NCBI RefSeq assembly: GCF_900156095.1
Contig: NZ_FTMJ01000014.1
Coordinates: forward strand, 1-64,000
Origin: Aeromonas sp. RU39B
Lineage (GTDB): Bacteria > Pseudomonadota > Gammaproteobacteria > Enterobacterales > Aeromonadaceae
Direction: 5' to 3'
DNA length: 64,000 bases
The notes beneath the pieces were generated by a model. That model did no database searches. It had not been told where the DNA came from and saw only the letters and a program-made list of their open reading frames with translations. A program made the position numbers and the translations under genes. Shown here piece after piece: positions 9,375-18,517 of the stretch; the stretch's first letter is position 1, and every line of letters begins with the position of its first letter.

Positions 9375-10346
9375 TCAGTGGTGATGAACCCGAACATTGA
9401 GCGACTGACCACTGTCGCTGTTCACATCGAGCATAAAGGGATCATGCCAGCTACGGCGATGCACCGGGTAGGTGATGTCACGCATCAAGCCAAGCGACAA
9501 CCCGCCATGACGAGCCAGCCAGTGTGGTGAGCTTAACCCCGCATTGGCAAACAGCAGGTTGTCATCTTGGTCGAACAACAGCGCTGCCACGCTCATGGGT
9601 TGACGAATGCCAGACTCCACAAGATGCCAGTTGAGGTAAGCAAGCAATTTGCCAGGATGCTCAATAAGCCGATTTTCACCACGCTGATATTGCCGAAATG
9701 GCGTGTTCATCAGCATGCGCACCAGTGCCGAACAGAACGCACCATCCCGCCCACCAACGGGCAACTCCATGATGAGCACTAGCAGCCGCTCACCCACTTT
9801 GAAGCTTTCTGGTATAAACAGATTACCGCGCCCCTGACTGGTCACTTCCCACGGCCCCCACTCTTGCAAAGAGGGCTTGGTCATCTGATTAGCGATGCGG
9901 GTGGCCAGCCGGTCATCTGAGCGCAAAGCATCGAGGTGTTCCAGCAACTCGAATTGCTGCACGGCACTGGGTTGCTCAGCCAAACACTGACTGATGCTAT
10001 AGCTCACCAATTCCCAGTCCCGAATCGGTTTAATCAGGTAATCGCGGGCACCAGCACGTAACACCCTAGCGACCACATCCATCCGGCTTTGAGCAGAGAT
10101 GACGATCACCGGCAGGTCGGGGTAGCGTGCTGACAGACAGGCCAGCACTTCGTGTCCATCCATGGCAGGCATGTTGAGATCGCAAAGCACCACATCCGGA
10201 TGAGACAGCGCAGCCGCGGCCATGCCTTCAATGCCATCTTCGGCTTGAAATACGGCAGCGCCACAACGCTCAAGATAGCCAGCCAATTGATGGCGAAACA
10301 CAGTTTCATCCTCAATGACCAGAACTCGGACTCCGGCTAGTAACAT
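9375..10346 (-). CDS. rssB: RssB-like response regulator (receiver + PP2C-like output)
   Basis: A 323-residue protein. It has an N-terminal receiver domain (VLVIEDE at 9-14; phospho-acceptor Asp56 in LCDLNMPAMDG; ISAQ; KPI lysine) and a C-terminal PP2C-like domain ending in LLFANAGLSSPHWL. This is the architecture and length of E. coli RssB (337 residues), the adaptor that delivers RpoS to ClpXP. galU lies nearby, as in E. coli (rssB-galU), and rpoS is in this window. ATG at 10346 is chosen because the receiver starts immediately after it; the frame is open to 10484. It could be a paralogous PP2C regulator, since sequence identity looks modest. Confidence 0.75.
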   Translation of the reverse strand: MLLAGVRVLVIEDETVFRHQLAGYLERCGAAVFQAEDGIEGMAAAALSHPDVVLCDLNMPAMDGHEVLACLSARYPDLPVIVISAQSRMDVVARVLRAGARDYLIKPIRDWELVSYSISQCLAEQPSAVQQFELLEHLDALRSDDRLATRIANQMTKPSLQEWGPWEVTSQGRGNLFIPESFKVGERLLVLIMELPVGGRDGAFCSALVRMLMNTPFRQYQRGENRLIEHPGKLLAYLNWHLVESGIRQPMSVAALLFDQDDNLLFANAGLSSPHWLARHGGLSLGLMRDITYPVHRRSWHDPFMLDVNSDSGQSLNVRVHHH

Positions 10347-10778
10347 GGAACAGCTCAACATCAACAACGTGGATAGATAAGGTAAGACTAGCCTAACCGA
10401 TGTGGTTTGCCTCCCTACCATATGAGTACAAAATTTTGTGCGGCTCACGTTTGGCAGTAGCACGCCAGAGCATTGACAACCCAATCACTGCGTCAAAAAT
10501 TGGCCGAAACAGCGCCAGTACTAGCCTCAGCGCGAATATTGCAGTGAATAATTCATCGCAATTAAACGGGTGGTGGGAAATATCCAGCAGAATAGAAAAC
10601 TAACTTTACCATTTCTTAACAGTGATTCTCACTTGCGTCCCACCGCAAGCATTTACACGGTCATCCTCCATTTGTGATGGGCATGACCGCTGCGATAACC
10701 CTGAGGCAGGTACACCATAGTTTGTACCCACCCTCACCATCGGTGATAATGGCGCCGAACCTCCGATACAGGCCAGCC
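10347..10778. other. Intergenic region between divergent rssB and dnaT
   Basis: About 430 bases of lower-GC sequence separating divergent genes. Short open frames exist on the plus strand but have no ribosome site or family resemblance. Promoters for both genes must lie here, yet I could not identify convincing -35/-10 pairs. If dnaT starts at the ATG at 10749, the gap is 30 bases shorter. Confidence 0.5.
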
Positions 10779-11450
10779 ATGACCCCAGCCGAATACAGCG
10801 CCCTCTCCCATCCGCGTCTGAGCCACCCGGCGCGAACGCTCTATTGCCTGCACCTGCGCCGGTTGGTACTGGAAAATCAGCCAGCTCAGCTCAACTATCC
10901 GGTGCTGGGCAGAGCATTGGCCGTCGTGGATCCGGAAGATGCGTCCGGTTTTAGCTATCAGGTCAATGCCCGGCAGCTCACCCAATTGCTCGAAGAGCTA
11001 GTCATGGCAGGACTGCTTGAATGCGAACCTTGTGGTGACCATTTCCACCAGCAATCCTTTATCTTGCCTTTATTGGGCAGGGCTCCTGATTCACCGCTAC
11101 CGACTCGCCCTTTCCCGATGCACCTGCAGTGGCGGCCGGATGCTGGATTACCGGCACTGGCCAAACTCTGTGGCGTGCTTGATTGCAGCTATAGCGAAGA
11201 AGAGCTGGGCGAGTTTATCGCCTACTGGCTGGGGCGACCCGAAGTGTATGACAATCAGCACCAGTGGATGCTCAAGTTTATCCGCGCCCTGAAAACGCGC
11301 CGCTATGTGCGCCGAACGCCCAAAGAAGAGCTGGGTTATCAACAAGTAGCGCCAGCACCCACTGATAGCAGGCCCAGCAAGCGGGCCCTTGAGATGATTG
11401 AAGAAGCTAAACGCGTGGCCGAGCAGAAGGAGCAAGAACATGGCTCATGA
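10779..11450 (+). CDS. dnaT: DnaT-like primosomal protein
   Basis: A 223-residue protein. Its C-terminal half resembles the DnaT ssDNA/DnaB-loading domain: FPMHLQWRPDAGLPALAKL and EEELGEFIAYWLGRPEV followed by HQWMLKFIRALK parallel E. coli DnaT's FAMYPDWQPDADF and EELASFIAYW. The N-terminal half (HPARTLYCLHLRRLVLENQ) is a winged-helix-like region unlike E. coli DnaT. Overlap with dnaC downstream strongly supports a helicase-loader role in PriA-dependent replication restart. ATG at 10749, with GGTGAT upstream, is an alternative start that adds ten residues. Confidence 0.82.
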   Translation: MTPAEYSALSHPRLSHPARTLYCLHLRRLVLENQPAQLNYPVLGRALAVVDPEDASGFSYQVNARQLTQLLEELVMAGLLECEPCGDHFHQQSFILPLLGRAPDSPLPTRPFPMHLQWRPDAGLPALAKLCGVLDCSYSEEELGEFIAYWLGRPEVYDNQHQWMLKFIRALKTRRYVRRTPKEELGYQQVAPAPTDSRPSKRALEMIEEAKRVAEQKEQEHGS

Positions 11451-12294
11451 CAAAGATCAGATGGCTCAGGATCTGGCTGATATCGAAGCCCGCCGTCAGC
11501 AAATCAACCGCGACAAGCCCGGGCGAGCCCCTTCAGATCCGGAGCTTCGCCAGCACGTAGGTACCCTGCTGGAGCGCATTCAGCGCCTGCAAGCCCAAAC
11601 TGGCGGGCAGCAATATGACTATGAAACCCTGCGCAAAGAGTATGAAGCCAAGGCCAACGCCGAGGTGCGTGAGCTGCAAAAGCAGGCTCAGCAGTCCCGC
11701 ATCCAACGCCTGATCGCCCAGGCCGACCTGAATCCGGAGTGGATATTCGAGCGCATGGATCATCAGGATCCGGCCTTGCAATATGCCATCGAGACCGCCC
11801 GTTATTTTATCAGTGGCTTTGAGCATTGGGAAAAGAGCGGTGGCGGTTGCATGCTCATTTATGGCGACTACGGCACGGGTAAATCGACGCTGGCCGGCGC
11901 AGTTGCCCATGAGCTTATCGAGCGCCATCAGAAGTCGGTGATCTTCCAGCAATGGGCATCCATCGTCGATCGGCTGTTTTTCAACGTGATTGAGGATCAG
12001 GAAGAGCGCAACCAGTATCGCCGGGCACTGGAAGAGGTGGATCTACTGATTATTGATGAGGTGGCTGCCAACCGGGCCAAACTGGCCGAAAGCCAGTCCA
12101 GTTTTTTAGGTCACCTGCTGCGTCGGCGCCGCAACCTCTCCAAGAGCGTCATTCTGATTACCAACCATGCACCTGACAGCCTGCACCGGGCTATCGGTGA
12201 CTTCAGCTTTGAAGCCATCAAGGCGTTCAATCCGGTCGATATCCACCTGGCCGGCCCCAGTCGCCGTCCCCACATCGGCAGCTATACCGGCTGA
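11440..12294 (+). CDS. dnaC: DnaC-like replicative helicase loader ATPase
   Basis: A 284-residue AAA+ ATPase. The Walker A motif GDYGTGKS is at residues 142-149 (Lys148), Walker B LLIIDE at 202-207, and a sensor-like VILITNHAPD follows. DnaC loads DnaB helicase onto single-stranded DNA at oriC and restart sites. A long charged coiled-coil-like N-terminus (residues 1-95) precedes the ATPase core and is where DnaC contacts DnaB. The ATG at 11440 overlaps dnaT by 11 bases and has AAGGAG upstream, so the pair is translationally coupled. Confidence 0.9.
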   Translation: MAHDKDQMAQDLADIEARRQQINRDKPGRAPSDPELRQHVGTLLERIQRLQAQTGGQQYDYETLRKEYEAKANAEVRELQKQAQQSRIQRLIAQADLNPEWIFERMDHQDPALQYAIETARYFISGFEHWEKSGGGCMLIYGDYGTGKSTLAGAVAHELIERHQKSVIFQQWASIVDRLFFNVIEDQEERNQYRRALEEVDLLIIDEVAANRAKLAESQSSFLGHLLRRRRNLSKSVILITNHAPDSLHRAIGDFSFEAIKAFNPVDIHLAGPSRRPHIGSYTG

Positions 12295-12299
12295 CCATA

Positions 12300-12336
12300 A
12301 AAACGAGGCCCACTATCGTGCGATAACGGGCCTTGA
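12300..12336. terminator. Terminator between convergent dnaC and the BOF-like gene
   Basis: Two-tier hairpin AGGCCC-act-ATCG / CGAT-aac-GGGCCT. The T-run (CGTTTTTATGG) is on the minus strand, so it fits best as terminator for the small gene to the right, and possibly also for dnaC. Confidence 0.65.
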
Positions 12337-12522
12337 AAAAGTGCTACGGAATTGCGATTGGATCGCAAGAAACAATATAGAAGGAGAATCCTTCTAACTG
12401 GCGTGGCAATCCTAGATGCGCGCAAACGTTTTACATAGCCTGATATATCGGGTTTGCGAGCCATCTCGCACTCTTGAAAAAAGTTTCTCGTCCTCGCTTA
12501 ACTCCCTTGCATGGCAAGCGCC

Positions 12523-12849
12523 TCACGCTACCATGACCGGTTGGCATGTGAACTGCTCAACATCGAGATAATCTAAGTGAGCCATACGATAGAGGCGGCC
12601 ATGAAGGCGCAGCGGCACACCAAGCGGCGGTGAACTTCCCTCAGGCAACAGTGCAACCAAGCTGCGCGAACCATCATCAAACAGCCAACTTGCGCCCTCC
12701 AACTGCTTGAGCAGGACCCCCTCCACCGCCAGCAAGCAACTCTCATCCTTGGCGGATAGCCTCTCTGCCTCCCTGCAAGCGACAAAGTCGTCGTCAATAC
12801 CAAAACTCGACAGTCCCCACAGGATGGCAAGTCCGACCCGATGACTCAT
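12523..12849 (-). CDS. Small BOF-like (bacterial OB-fold) hypothetical protein
   Basis: A 108-residue protein I do not recognise as a named gene. Residues about 41-103 show the spacing of the bacterial OB-fold (BOF, YgiW-like) family: AVEGVLLKQLEGASWLFDDG, then a G-PLRLHGRL strand and a LDYLDVEQF ending. Typical BOF proteins are periplasmic. The N-terminus (RVGLAILWGLSSFG) is only weakly signal-like and has no clear cleavage site, so location is uncertain. ATG at 12849 is preceded by GGAGAAG, a strong ribosome site. The frame extends to 12915 without support. Confidence 0.7.
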   Translation of the reverse strand: MSHRVGLAILWGLSSFGIDDDFVACREAERLSAKDESCLLAVEGVLLKQLEGASWLFDDGSRSLVALLPEGSSPPLGVPLRLHGRLYRMAHLDYLDVEQFTCQPVMVA

Positions 12850-13262
12850 AGGTCTTCTCCTTCTCGCCCCCTTATCTACACTGATAGTGATGGTGAATCG
12901 CGGAAAACGAAACATGCCAGTAACAAATTGGTGACATGGAACACAATATTATGAATCCAGCATCTGGCAGAGAAATGATGTGGATATTGACTCAATGGAA
13001 GCCTAAATCACTACCATCGGAGTTGAGGAAGGTCTGGCTGGCAAGAGGCGACTTAAGGCGCAAGAGAGGCAGCCGATACATAGAACTGAGCGGTTTCAGA
13101 AGTCACAAAATGGCTGGCAGATATTGCTCATCTCATGATTAATCTATTGTTTTATATGTGGATATAAACCATGCTTTCTTGCAACATACCGTCTCGTTTT
13201 ACCATGGCTGTCCAGCCGAATATGACATCGCACCAGCCAACTCTGCGCAAGGATAAACACGC
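12850..13262. other. Intergenic region upstream of the stator genes
   Basis: AT-richer region of about 410 bases between divergent genes. A 68-codon plus-strand open frame from 12936 has no ribosome site or recognisable family and is not called. It holds a candidate FliA-type promoter (13053-13079) and an AAGGA ribosome site before the ATG at 13263. The divergent promoter of the BOF-like gene must also be here. Confidence 0.5.
13053..13079 (+). promoter_or_regulatory. Candidate sigma-28 (FliA) promoter for the stator genes
   Basis: TTAAGGCG, an 11-base spacer, then GCCGATAC. The -10 element matches the FliA consensus GCCGATAA at seven of eight positions and the spacer is exactly the canonical 11. 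The -35 half matches TAAAGTTT at only about four positions. It is 184 bases before the ATG, so this is tentative. Confidence 0.35.
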
Positions 13263-14021
13263 ATGAGCCTTATCGGTTTAATCATCGCCGTTGCTTTCAT
13301 ACTCGGGGGGAACATCATCGAGGGGGGCCATCCCAGCGCCCTGGGCGACTTGCCTGCCTTTATGATCGTGATCGGCGGTACCATTGGTGCAGCCCTGACC
13401 CAATTCCCGTTCTCCGTCGTTGGCGCTTCACTCAAGCGTTTCAAATGGCTGCTTAGCCCGCTGAAAACCGATATGGGCGGCCAATCTGAATTGCTGCAAG
13501 AGCTGGCAGGTAATGCTCGCCGTAACGGTATGCTGGCTCTGGAAAGTATGACCGAGCAGATTCAGGACCCTTTCCTTAAAAAGGGGATCCAGATGATGGT
13601 CGACGGCTATGAGAAAGATAAGATCTACGAAGTGCTGGAAAAAGAGATCGAGTTCGAACAGGAAGACATCGAACAGACGGTCAAATTCTATGAAGCCATG
13701 GGTGGTTATTGCCCCACCATGGGTATCGTAGGCGCGGTATTCGGCCTTATCCACGCCATGGGCCTGCTCAACGCACCTGATAAATTGGGTGGCGCCATCG
13801 CAGTAGCTTTTATCGCAACCATCTATGGTGTATCGGCAGCAAACCTTATCTTCCTGCCGTTTGGTAACCGCTATAAGGCATTTGCCCACCAGCTCCGGCA
13901 CTACAAAGAGATGACCCTCACCGGCATCATGTGCATCATGGACGGTGAGTCGCAGCAGCGTCTCCAGGTCAGCCTCAGCCCCTACTTAGGACATGAAGCC
14001 AATGAAAAAGAAAAAGGCTGA
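13263..14021 (+). CDS. Flagellar motor stator protein, MotC/PomA type
   Basis: A 252-residue MotA/TolQ/ExbB-family membrane protein with four membrane segments. It has the stator signatures IEGGHPSALGDLPAFMIVIGG near the start and GGYCPTMGIVGAVFGLIHAM plus AVAFIATIYGVSAANL in the last two helices. It forms the ion channel with the next gene and generates torque against FliG. By eye it resembles Pseudomonas MotC more than Vibrio PomA. Aeromonas is known to carry two polar-flagellar pairs, PomAB and PomA2B2; this may be the second. The coupling ion cannot be read from the sequence. Confidence 0.88.
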   Translation: MSLIGLIIAVAFILGGNIIEGGHPSALGDLPAFMIVIGGTIGAALTQFPFSVVGASLKRFKWLLSPLKTDMGGQSELLQELAGNARRNGMLALESMTEQIQDPFLKKGIQMMVDGYEKDKIYEVLEKEIEFEQEDIEQTVKFYEAMGGYCPTMGIVGAVFGLIHAMGLLNAPDKLGGAIAVAFIATIYGVSAANLIFLPFGNRYKAFAHQLRHYKEMTLTGIMCIMDGESQQRLQVSLSPYLGHEANEKEKG

Positions 14022-14871
14022 AGCCCCCGAGAACCACGAACGTTGGCTGGTCTCCTATGCCGACTTCATGACCCTGCTGTTTGCCCTATTCGTGGTGCTC
14101 TACTCCTTTGCGATGGCCAAGCAGTCCGAAGTGCGAGTCATCATCCAGGGCTTTATCCAGTCGCTGGGTAAGATTGGTCTTATTTCACCGCCAGCAGGCT
14201 CGCCTATCATGCAGGGTGGAACCGGGATCCTGGAGCCTGAGTCACGCAGCACTGTAAGCTCTGAAAACAAACCGAGCGTGATGGAGAGTGACCATGCACC
14301 AGCCTCCAATCCGATGAACGAGACCATTGGGCAATCAGCCAAACCGGACGATACCAACTCATGGCCTCACCCCAGCCCGGAGAGTAATGGCTGGGTGCAG
14401 GAGACCAAGAAGCAGCTGCAGGAGCAGCTCAAGGCGCAGATAGAAACCAGTCAGCTGGAAGTAGAGCAGTTGGGTAACCACCTCATTATCCGTATCGGAG
14501 AAAAAGCGCTCTTTCCCGCCGACTCGGCCTTCTTACAGCCCCAGTTTATTCCTCTGGTGCAAAAAATTGGCACTGTGCTGGCCACCATTCCAGGACAGAT
14601 ACAGGTGACAGGGCATACCGATCAAACCCCACCCCCCAAGGAGCTTTACCAGAGTAACTGGGAACTCTCGGTGCTGCGTGCTGCCGCCATCGTGCATGTG
14701 CTTATCACCAACCGCGATCTCGATGCCACCCGTATCGTGGCAGAGGGCAAAGCCGATACTCAGCCGCGTTTTGCTAATGATACGGATGAACACCGGCAGG
14801 GAAATCGCCGGGTAGAGATCACATTAAGCCAAGGCAATCCCTCTGAAGAGAAGATGACGATTCTCAAATAA
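14002..14871 (+). CDS. Flagellar motor stator protein, MotD/PomB type (OmpA domain)
   Basis: A 289-residue partner of the preceding gene. A single membrane helix, SYADFMTLLFALFVVLYSFA, contains the ion-carrying Asp (Asp21). A variable Pro/Ser-rich linker, a coiled-coil-like stretch (KKQLQEQLKAQIETSQLEVEQ is helical) and a C-terminal OmpA-like peptidoglycan-binding domain (VTGHTDQTPPP...NWELSVLRAA) follow. NHERWLVSYADF is the MotD-type start. ATG at 14002 has AGGA ten bases upstream; ATG at 13993 is closer but its AGGA is too near. It overlaps the partner gene by 20 bases, implying coupled translation. Confidence 0.88.
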   Translation: MKKKKAEAPENHERWLVSYADFMTLLFALFVVLYSFAMAKQSEVRVIIQGFIQSLGKIGLISPPAGSPIMQGGTGILEPESRSTVSSENKPSVMESDHAPASNPMNETIGQSAKPDDTNSWPHPSPESNGWVQETKKQLQEQLKAQIETSQLEVEQLGNHLIIRIGEKALFPADSAFLQPQFIPLVQKIGTVLATIPGQIQVTGHTDQTPPPKELYQSNWELSVLRAAAIVHVLITNRDLDATRIVAEGKADTQPRFANDTDEHRQGNRRVEITLSQGNPSEEKMTILK

Positions 14872-14886
14872 TTCCTTACACTCAGC

Positions 14887-14947
14887 GCGTGTTTTTTTCA
14901 TTATTGCAAATGATATAAGATTTCATTTACATTAATGAAAAACACGC
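14887..14947. repeat. Long imperfect inverted repeat upstream of nuoA
   Basis: Arm GCGTGTTTTTTTCATTA (14887-14903) pairs with TAATGAAAAACACGC (14933-14947) apart from a two-base bulge. The loop itself contains AAATGA / TCATTT. It may terminate stator transcription or act as a protein-binding site for nuo. It lacks a classic T-tail. Confidence 0.7.
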
Positions 14948-15068
14948 ACCCCACCACTACAACGATTAATTAAAAACAGTCACATTTTTATCACGTTTGG
15001 CTATCAGAAATGGCCGATGCGTGACATCATTACCTTGCCGTAACACTTTTCGGTAGGGAACACCATAT

Positions 15069-15470
15069 ATGTTTTCCGGAGTGATTGCCGAACACTGGGC
15101 CTTTAGTGTCTATGTTCTAGCTGCGTTTGCCATCTGCTTTACCATGATCGGTCTTGCCTCCCTACTCGGGGGACGTGCCAAGGGAAGATCAAAAAACAAA
15201 CCTTTTGAATCCGGTGTGGACTCCGTAGGAAACGCAAGATTGCGTTTCTCGGCCAAGTTCTATCTGGTCGCCATGTTCTTCGTCATCTTCGATGTCGAAG
15301 CACTCTATCTGTTTGCCTGGTCTGTCTCGGTGCGTGAGAGCGGCTGGGTGGGCTTTATCGAAGCCACCATTTTTATCGTGCTGCTGTTAGTTGGCCTACT
15401 CTATCTATGGCGGATTGGTTCGCTTGACTGGTCGCCCAAGAAGAAACCGCTCAACCAATCGCAGGACTAG
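15069..15470 (+). CDS. nuoA: NADH-quinone oxidoreductase subunit A
   Basis: A 133-residue membrane subunit of respiratory complex I with three membrane helices. The hallmark conserved loop is seen: [20 protein letters not shown] and [15 protein letters not shown], which forms part of the quinone-site region with NuoB/CD/H. It is the first gene of the 13-gene nuo operon. AGGGA lies 10 bases before the ATG. Confidence 0.97.
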   Translation: MFSGVIAEHWAFSVYVLAAFAICFTMIGLASLLGGRAKGRSKNKPFESGVDSVGNARLRFSAKFYLVAMFFVIFDVEALYLFAWSVSVRESGWVGFIEATIFIVLLLVGLLYLWRIGSLDWSPKKKPLNQSQD

Positions 15471-15494
15471 TTCCGTTTTGCCCGAGGCTCGCCC

Positions 15495-16169
15495 ATGAAG
15501 TACACCCTGACCCGGATCGATCCAGACGCGCCCATTGAGCGCTATCCCCAGGAACAACGACAAACCGTTGACGACCCGTTGGCCCAGACCGCCGAGCGAG
15601 GCATTTTGCTTGGCCGTGTAGAAGAAGTTCTGCACGACACGGTCAACTGGGGCCGTAAGAACTCCCTTTGGCCCTACAACTTTGGTATCTCCTGCTGCTA
15701 TGTGGAGATGTGTACCGCCTTCACATCGCCGCACGATGTGGCGCGTTTTGGTGCCGAAGTTATCCGTGCTTCACCGCGTCAGGCAGACTTCATGGTGATT
15801 GCCGGTACCCCTTTCATCAAGATGGCTCCCGTCATCCAACGTCTGTACGAACAGCTGCTTGAACCTAAGTGGGTGATTTCGATGGGCTCGTGTGCCAACT
15901 CGGGCGGCATGTATGACATCTACTCGGTGGTGCAAGGCGTCGACAAGTTTCTGCCGGTCGATGTCTACATTCCGGGTTGCCCTCCCCGTCCGGAGGCTTT
16001 TTTGGAAGCCCTGATGCTGCTGCAGGACTCCATCGGTAAAGAGCGCCGCCCACTATCTTGGGTGGTCGGTGATCAGGGCATCTATCGGCCCCAAATGCAG
16101 TCCCAGAAAGAGCTCAAACGCGGCGAACGAATCGCCGTCAAGAACCTGCGGACCCCGGACGAGAGCTGA
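15495..16169 (+). CDS. nuoB: NADH-quinone oxidoreductase subunit B (cluster N2)
   Basis: A 224-residue peripheral-arm subunit carrying the [4Fe-4S] cluster N2 that passes electrons to ubiquinone. Ligand motifs are visible: ISCCYVEM (tandem Cys), [11 protein letters not shown] and [12 protein letters not shown]. It is 25 bases after nuoA and three bases before nuoCD, in operon. Confidence 0.97.
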   Translation: MKYTLTRIDPDAPIERYPQEQRQTVDDPLAQTAERGILLGRVEEVLHDTVNWGRKNSLWPYNFGISCCYVEMCTAFTSPHDVARFGAEVIRASPRQADFMVIAGTPFIKMAPVIQRLYEQLLEPKWVISMGSCANSGGMYDIYSVVQGVDKFLPVDVYIPGCPPRPEAFLEALMLLQDSIGKERRPLSWVVGDQGIYRPQMQSQKELKRGERIAVKNLRTPDES

Positions 16170-16172
16170 TTC

Positions 16173-17978
16173 ATGCGCCTGACCAACCAATTTCCAAACA
16201 ATGCAGAGATGGCTCGCTGGCAACCGAGCGATCATCAGGATGCACCTATCATCGGGGAACTGTTTGCCCGCTTTGGTGCAGAACGTTTCACAGTGCAGAC
16301 CACCCGCACCGGGGTGCCGGTTCTGTGGCTGGCGCGTGAGCTGCTTATCGATGTCATGCGCTTTGTCAAAAGCCAGCCCAAGCCCTATGTGATGCTCTAC
16401 GACCTGCATGGCGTCGACGAGCGCATGCGTACCCATCGCGAAGGGCTGCCCGCTGCCGATTTCACTGTGTTCTATCACCTCATCTCTATCGACCGTAACA
16501 GCGATCTGATGCTCAAGGTGCCGCTGTTTGAAGGTGACCTGCATCTGCCCACTGTGACCGGTGAATTTCCCAACGCTAACTGGTACGAGCGTGAAGTATG
16601 GGATCTACTGGGTATTACCTTTGATGGGCATCCGCACCTGACTCGCATCATGATGCCGAAAAGCTGGCAGGGTCACCCGCTGCGTAAGGACTATCCGGCG
16701 CGCGCCACCGAGTTCGATCCCTTCATGCTCGATGCCGCTCGTCAGGACATGGAGCAAGAGAACCTGCTGTTTAAACCGGAAGAGTGGGGCTTAAGTCGCG
16801 GCAACGAGAACGAAGATTACATGTTCTTGAACCTCGGTCCGAACCACCCGTCGGCACACGGTGCTTTCCGCCTAGTATTGCAACTGGATGGTGAAGAGAT
16901 CCGCAACTGCGTTCCCGATATCGGTTACCACCATCGTGGCGCCGAGAAGATGGGCGAACGGCAATCTTGGCACAGCTACATTCCTTACACCGACCGGGTT
17001 GAATACCTCGGCGGCGTGATGAACAACCTGCCCTATGTGCTGGCCGTTGAAAAACTGGCGGGTATCAAGGTGCCGCAGCGGGTCGACATGATTCGAGTGC
17101 TGCTGGCCGAGTTGTTCCGCATCCAAAGTCACCTGCTGTTTATCGGAACCTACATCCAGGACGTGGGGGCCATGACGCCGGTGTTCTTTACCTTTACCGA
17201 CCGTCAGCGCATCTACAACATCATCGAGGCTATCACCGGCGCGCGGATGCACCCGGCCTGGTTCCGCATCGGTGGCGTGGCTCACGACCTGCCAAAGGGC
17301 TGGCGTCAACTGGTCAAGGACAACCTGCTCGACTGGCTGCCATCCCGCCTCATGGATTACGAAAAAGCGGCCATGCGTAACAGCATCCTCAAGGGCCGTA
17401 CCATTGGTGTTGCAGCCTATACCACCGAGCAAGCACTGGCCTGGGGTACCACCGGCGGTGGGCTGCGTGCAACCGGCCTTAACTTCGATATCCGTAAGTG
17501 GCGTCCCTACTCCGGCTACGATCAGTTCGAATTTGAAGTGCCGGTGGGTGCCAACGGTGATGCCTATGACCGCGCCATGGTGCGTCTCGAAGAGATGCGC
17601 CAGAGCCTGAAGATCATCGCTCAATGCGTTGAACACATGCCGGAAGGTCCGTTCAAGGCCGATCACCCGCTGACCACGCCACCGCCCAAAGAGCGCACCC
17701 TGCAGCACATCGAGACCCTTATCAACCACTTCCTGCAAGTGTCGTGGGGGCCTGTCATGCCGGCTGCCGAGTCGTTCCAGATGATCGAGGCAACCAAGGG
17801 CGTCAACAGTTACTACCTGACCAGTGACGGCTCCACCATGAGCTACCGCACCCGGGTGCGGACCCCGAGCTTTGCCCACCTGCAGCAGATCCCGTCAGTG
17901 ATCCGCAGCCAGATGGTGTCTGACCTCATCGTCTATCTGGGCAGTATCGATTTCGTTATGTCCGATGTGGATCGCTAA
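16173..17978 (+). CDS. nuoC: NADH-quinone oxidoreductase fused subunit C/D
   Basis: A 601-residue natural fusion of NuoC (about residues 1-190) and NuoD (about 205-601), as in E. coli (600). The NuoC part includes [21 protein letters not shown]. The NuoD part begins near [20 protein letters not shown] and contains the quinone-binding His region, then the C-terminus [10 protein letters not shown]. It forms the quinone reduction chamber with NuoB and NuoH. Confidence 0.97.
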   Translation: MRLTNQFPNNAEMARWQPSDHQDAPIIGELFARFGAERFTVQTTRTGVPVLWLARELLIDVMRFVKSQPKPYVMLYDLHGVDERMRTHREGLPAADFTVFYHLISIDRNSDLMLKVPLFEGDLHLPTVTGEFPNANWYEREVWDLLGITFDGHPHLTRIMMPKSWQGHPLRKDYPARATEFDPFMLDAARQDMEQENLLFKPEEWGLSRGNENEDYMFLNLGPNHPSAHGAFRLVLQLDGEEIRNCVPDIGYHHRGAEKMGERQSWHSYIPYTDRVEYLGGVMNNLPYVLAVEKLAGIKVPQRVDMIRVLLAELFRIQSHLLFIGTYIQDVGAMTPVFFTFTDRQRIYNIIEAITGARMHPAWFRIGGVAHDLPKGWRQLVKDNLLDWLPSRLMDYEKAAMRNSILKGRTIGVAAYTTEQALAWGTTGGGLRATGLNFDIRKWRPYSGYDQFEFEVPVGANGDAYDRAMVRLEEMRQSLKIIAQCVEHMPEGPFKADHPLTTPPPKERTLQHIETLINHFLQVSWGPVMPAAESFQMIEATKGVNSYYLTSDGSTMSYRTRVRTPSFAHLQQIPSVIRSQMVSDLIVYLGSIDFVMSDVDR

Positions 17979-17980
17979 AC

Positions 17981-18517
17981 ATGAGCCAATGTCAGTGCCA
18001 GAAAGGCGCATTACAACAAGACGCACACGGATGTCAGGGAAAGGGTGGCTTCACCCTTTCTGACGCCGAACGTGACGCCATTACCCATGAGAAACATCAC
18101 TACGAGGATCCCAGAGCCGCCAGCATCGAGGCACTCAAAATCGTGCAGAAAGCGCGCGGCTGGGTACCCGATGGCGCCATCCCTGTGATTGCCGCCGAAC
18201 TCGGCATACCTGCCAGTGATGTGGAAGGGGTGGCAACGTTTTATAGCCAGATCTTCCGTCAACCGGTGGGTCGTCACATCATCCGGGTTTGCGACAGCAT
18301 GGTCTGCTACATCAACGGCCATGAAAACGTGCTCTCCACCATCAAGAGCGAGCTTGGTATCGCCCCGGGACAGACCACTTCCGATGGCCGCTTTACCCTG
18401 CTTCCGGTCTGCTGTCTGGGTAATTGCGACAAGGGCCCAGCCATGATGATCGATGACGATACTTATGGCGGTCTGGATACGGCAGCACTCAAGCAGACGC
18501 TGGAGGGTTACCAATGA
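17981..18517 (+). CDS. nuoE: NADH-quinone oxidoreductase subunit E
   Basis: A 178-residue thioredoxin-fold subunit that binds the [2Fe-2S] cluster N1a. Ligands are visible in [10 protein letters not shown] and [13 protein letters not shown] short Cys-containing N-terminal extension (SQCQCQKGA) is not typical of E. coli NuoE. The gene begins two bases after nuoCD and its TGA overlaps the nuoF ATG (ATGA). Confidence 0.96.
   Translation: MSQCQCQKGALQQDAHGCQGKGGFTLSDAERDAITHEKHHYEDPRAASIEALKIVQKARGWVPDGAIPVIAAELGIPASDVEGVATFYSQIFRQPVGRHIIRVCDSMVCYINGHENVLSTIKSELGIAPGQTTSDGRFTLLPVCCLGNCDKGPAMMIDDDTYGGLDTAALKQTLEGYQ

Noticed and set aside
10400-10603. 67-codon plus-strand frame between rssB and dnaT
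   Set aside because: AT-rich intergenic sequence without start signals or homology.
12936-13142. 68-codon plus-strand open frame before the stator genes
   Set aside because: No ribosome site, no recognisable domain, and it contains the candidate promoter. Not called.
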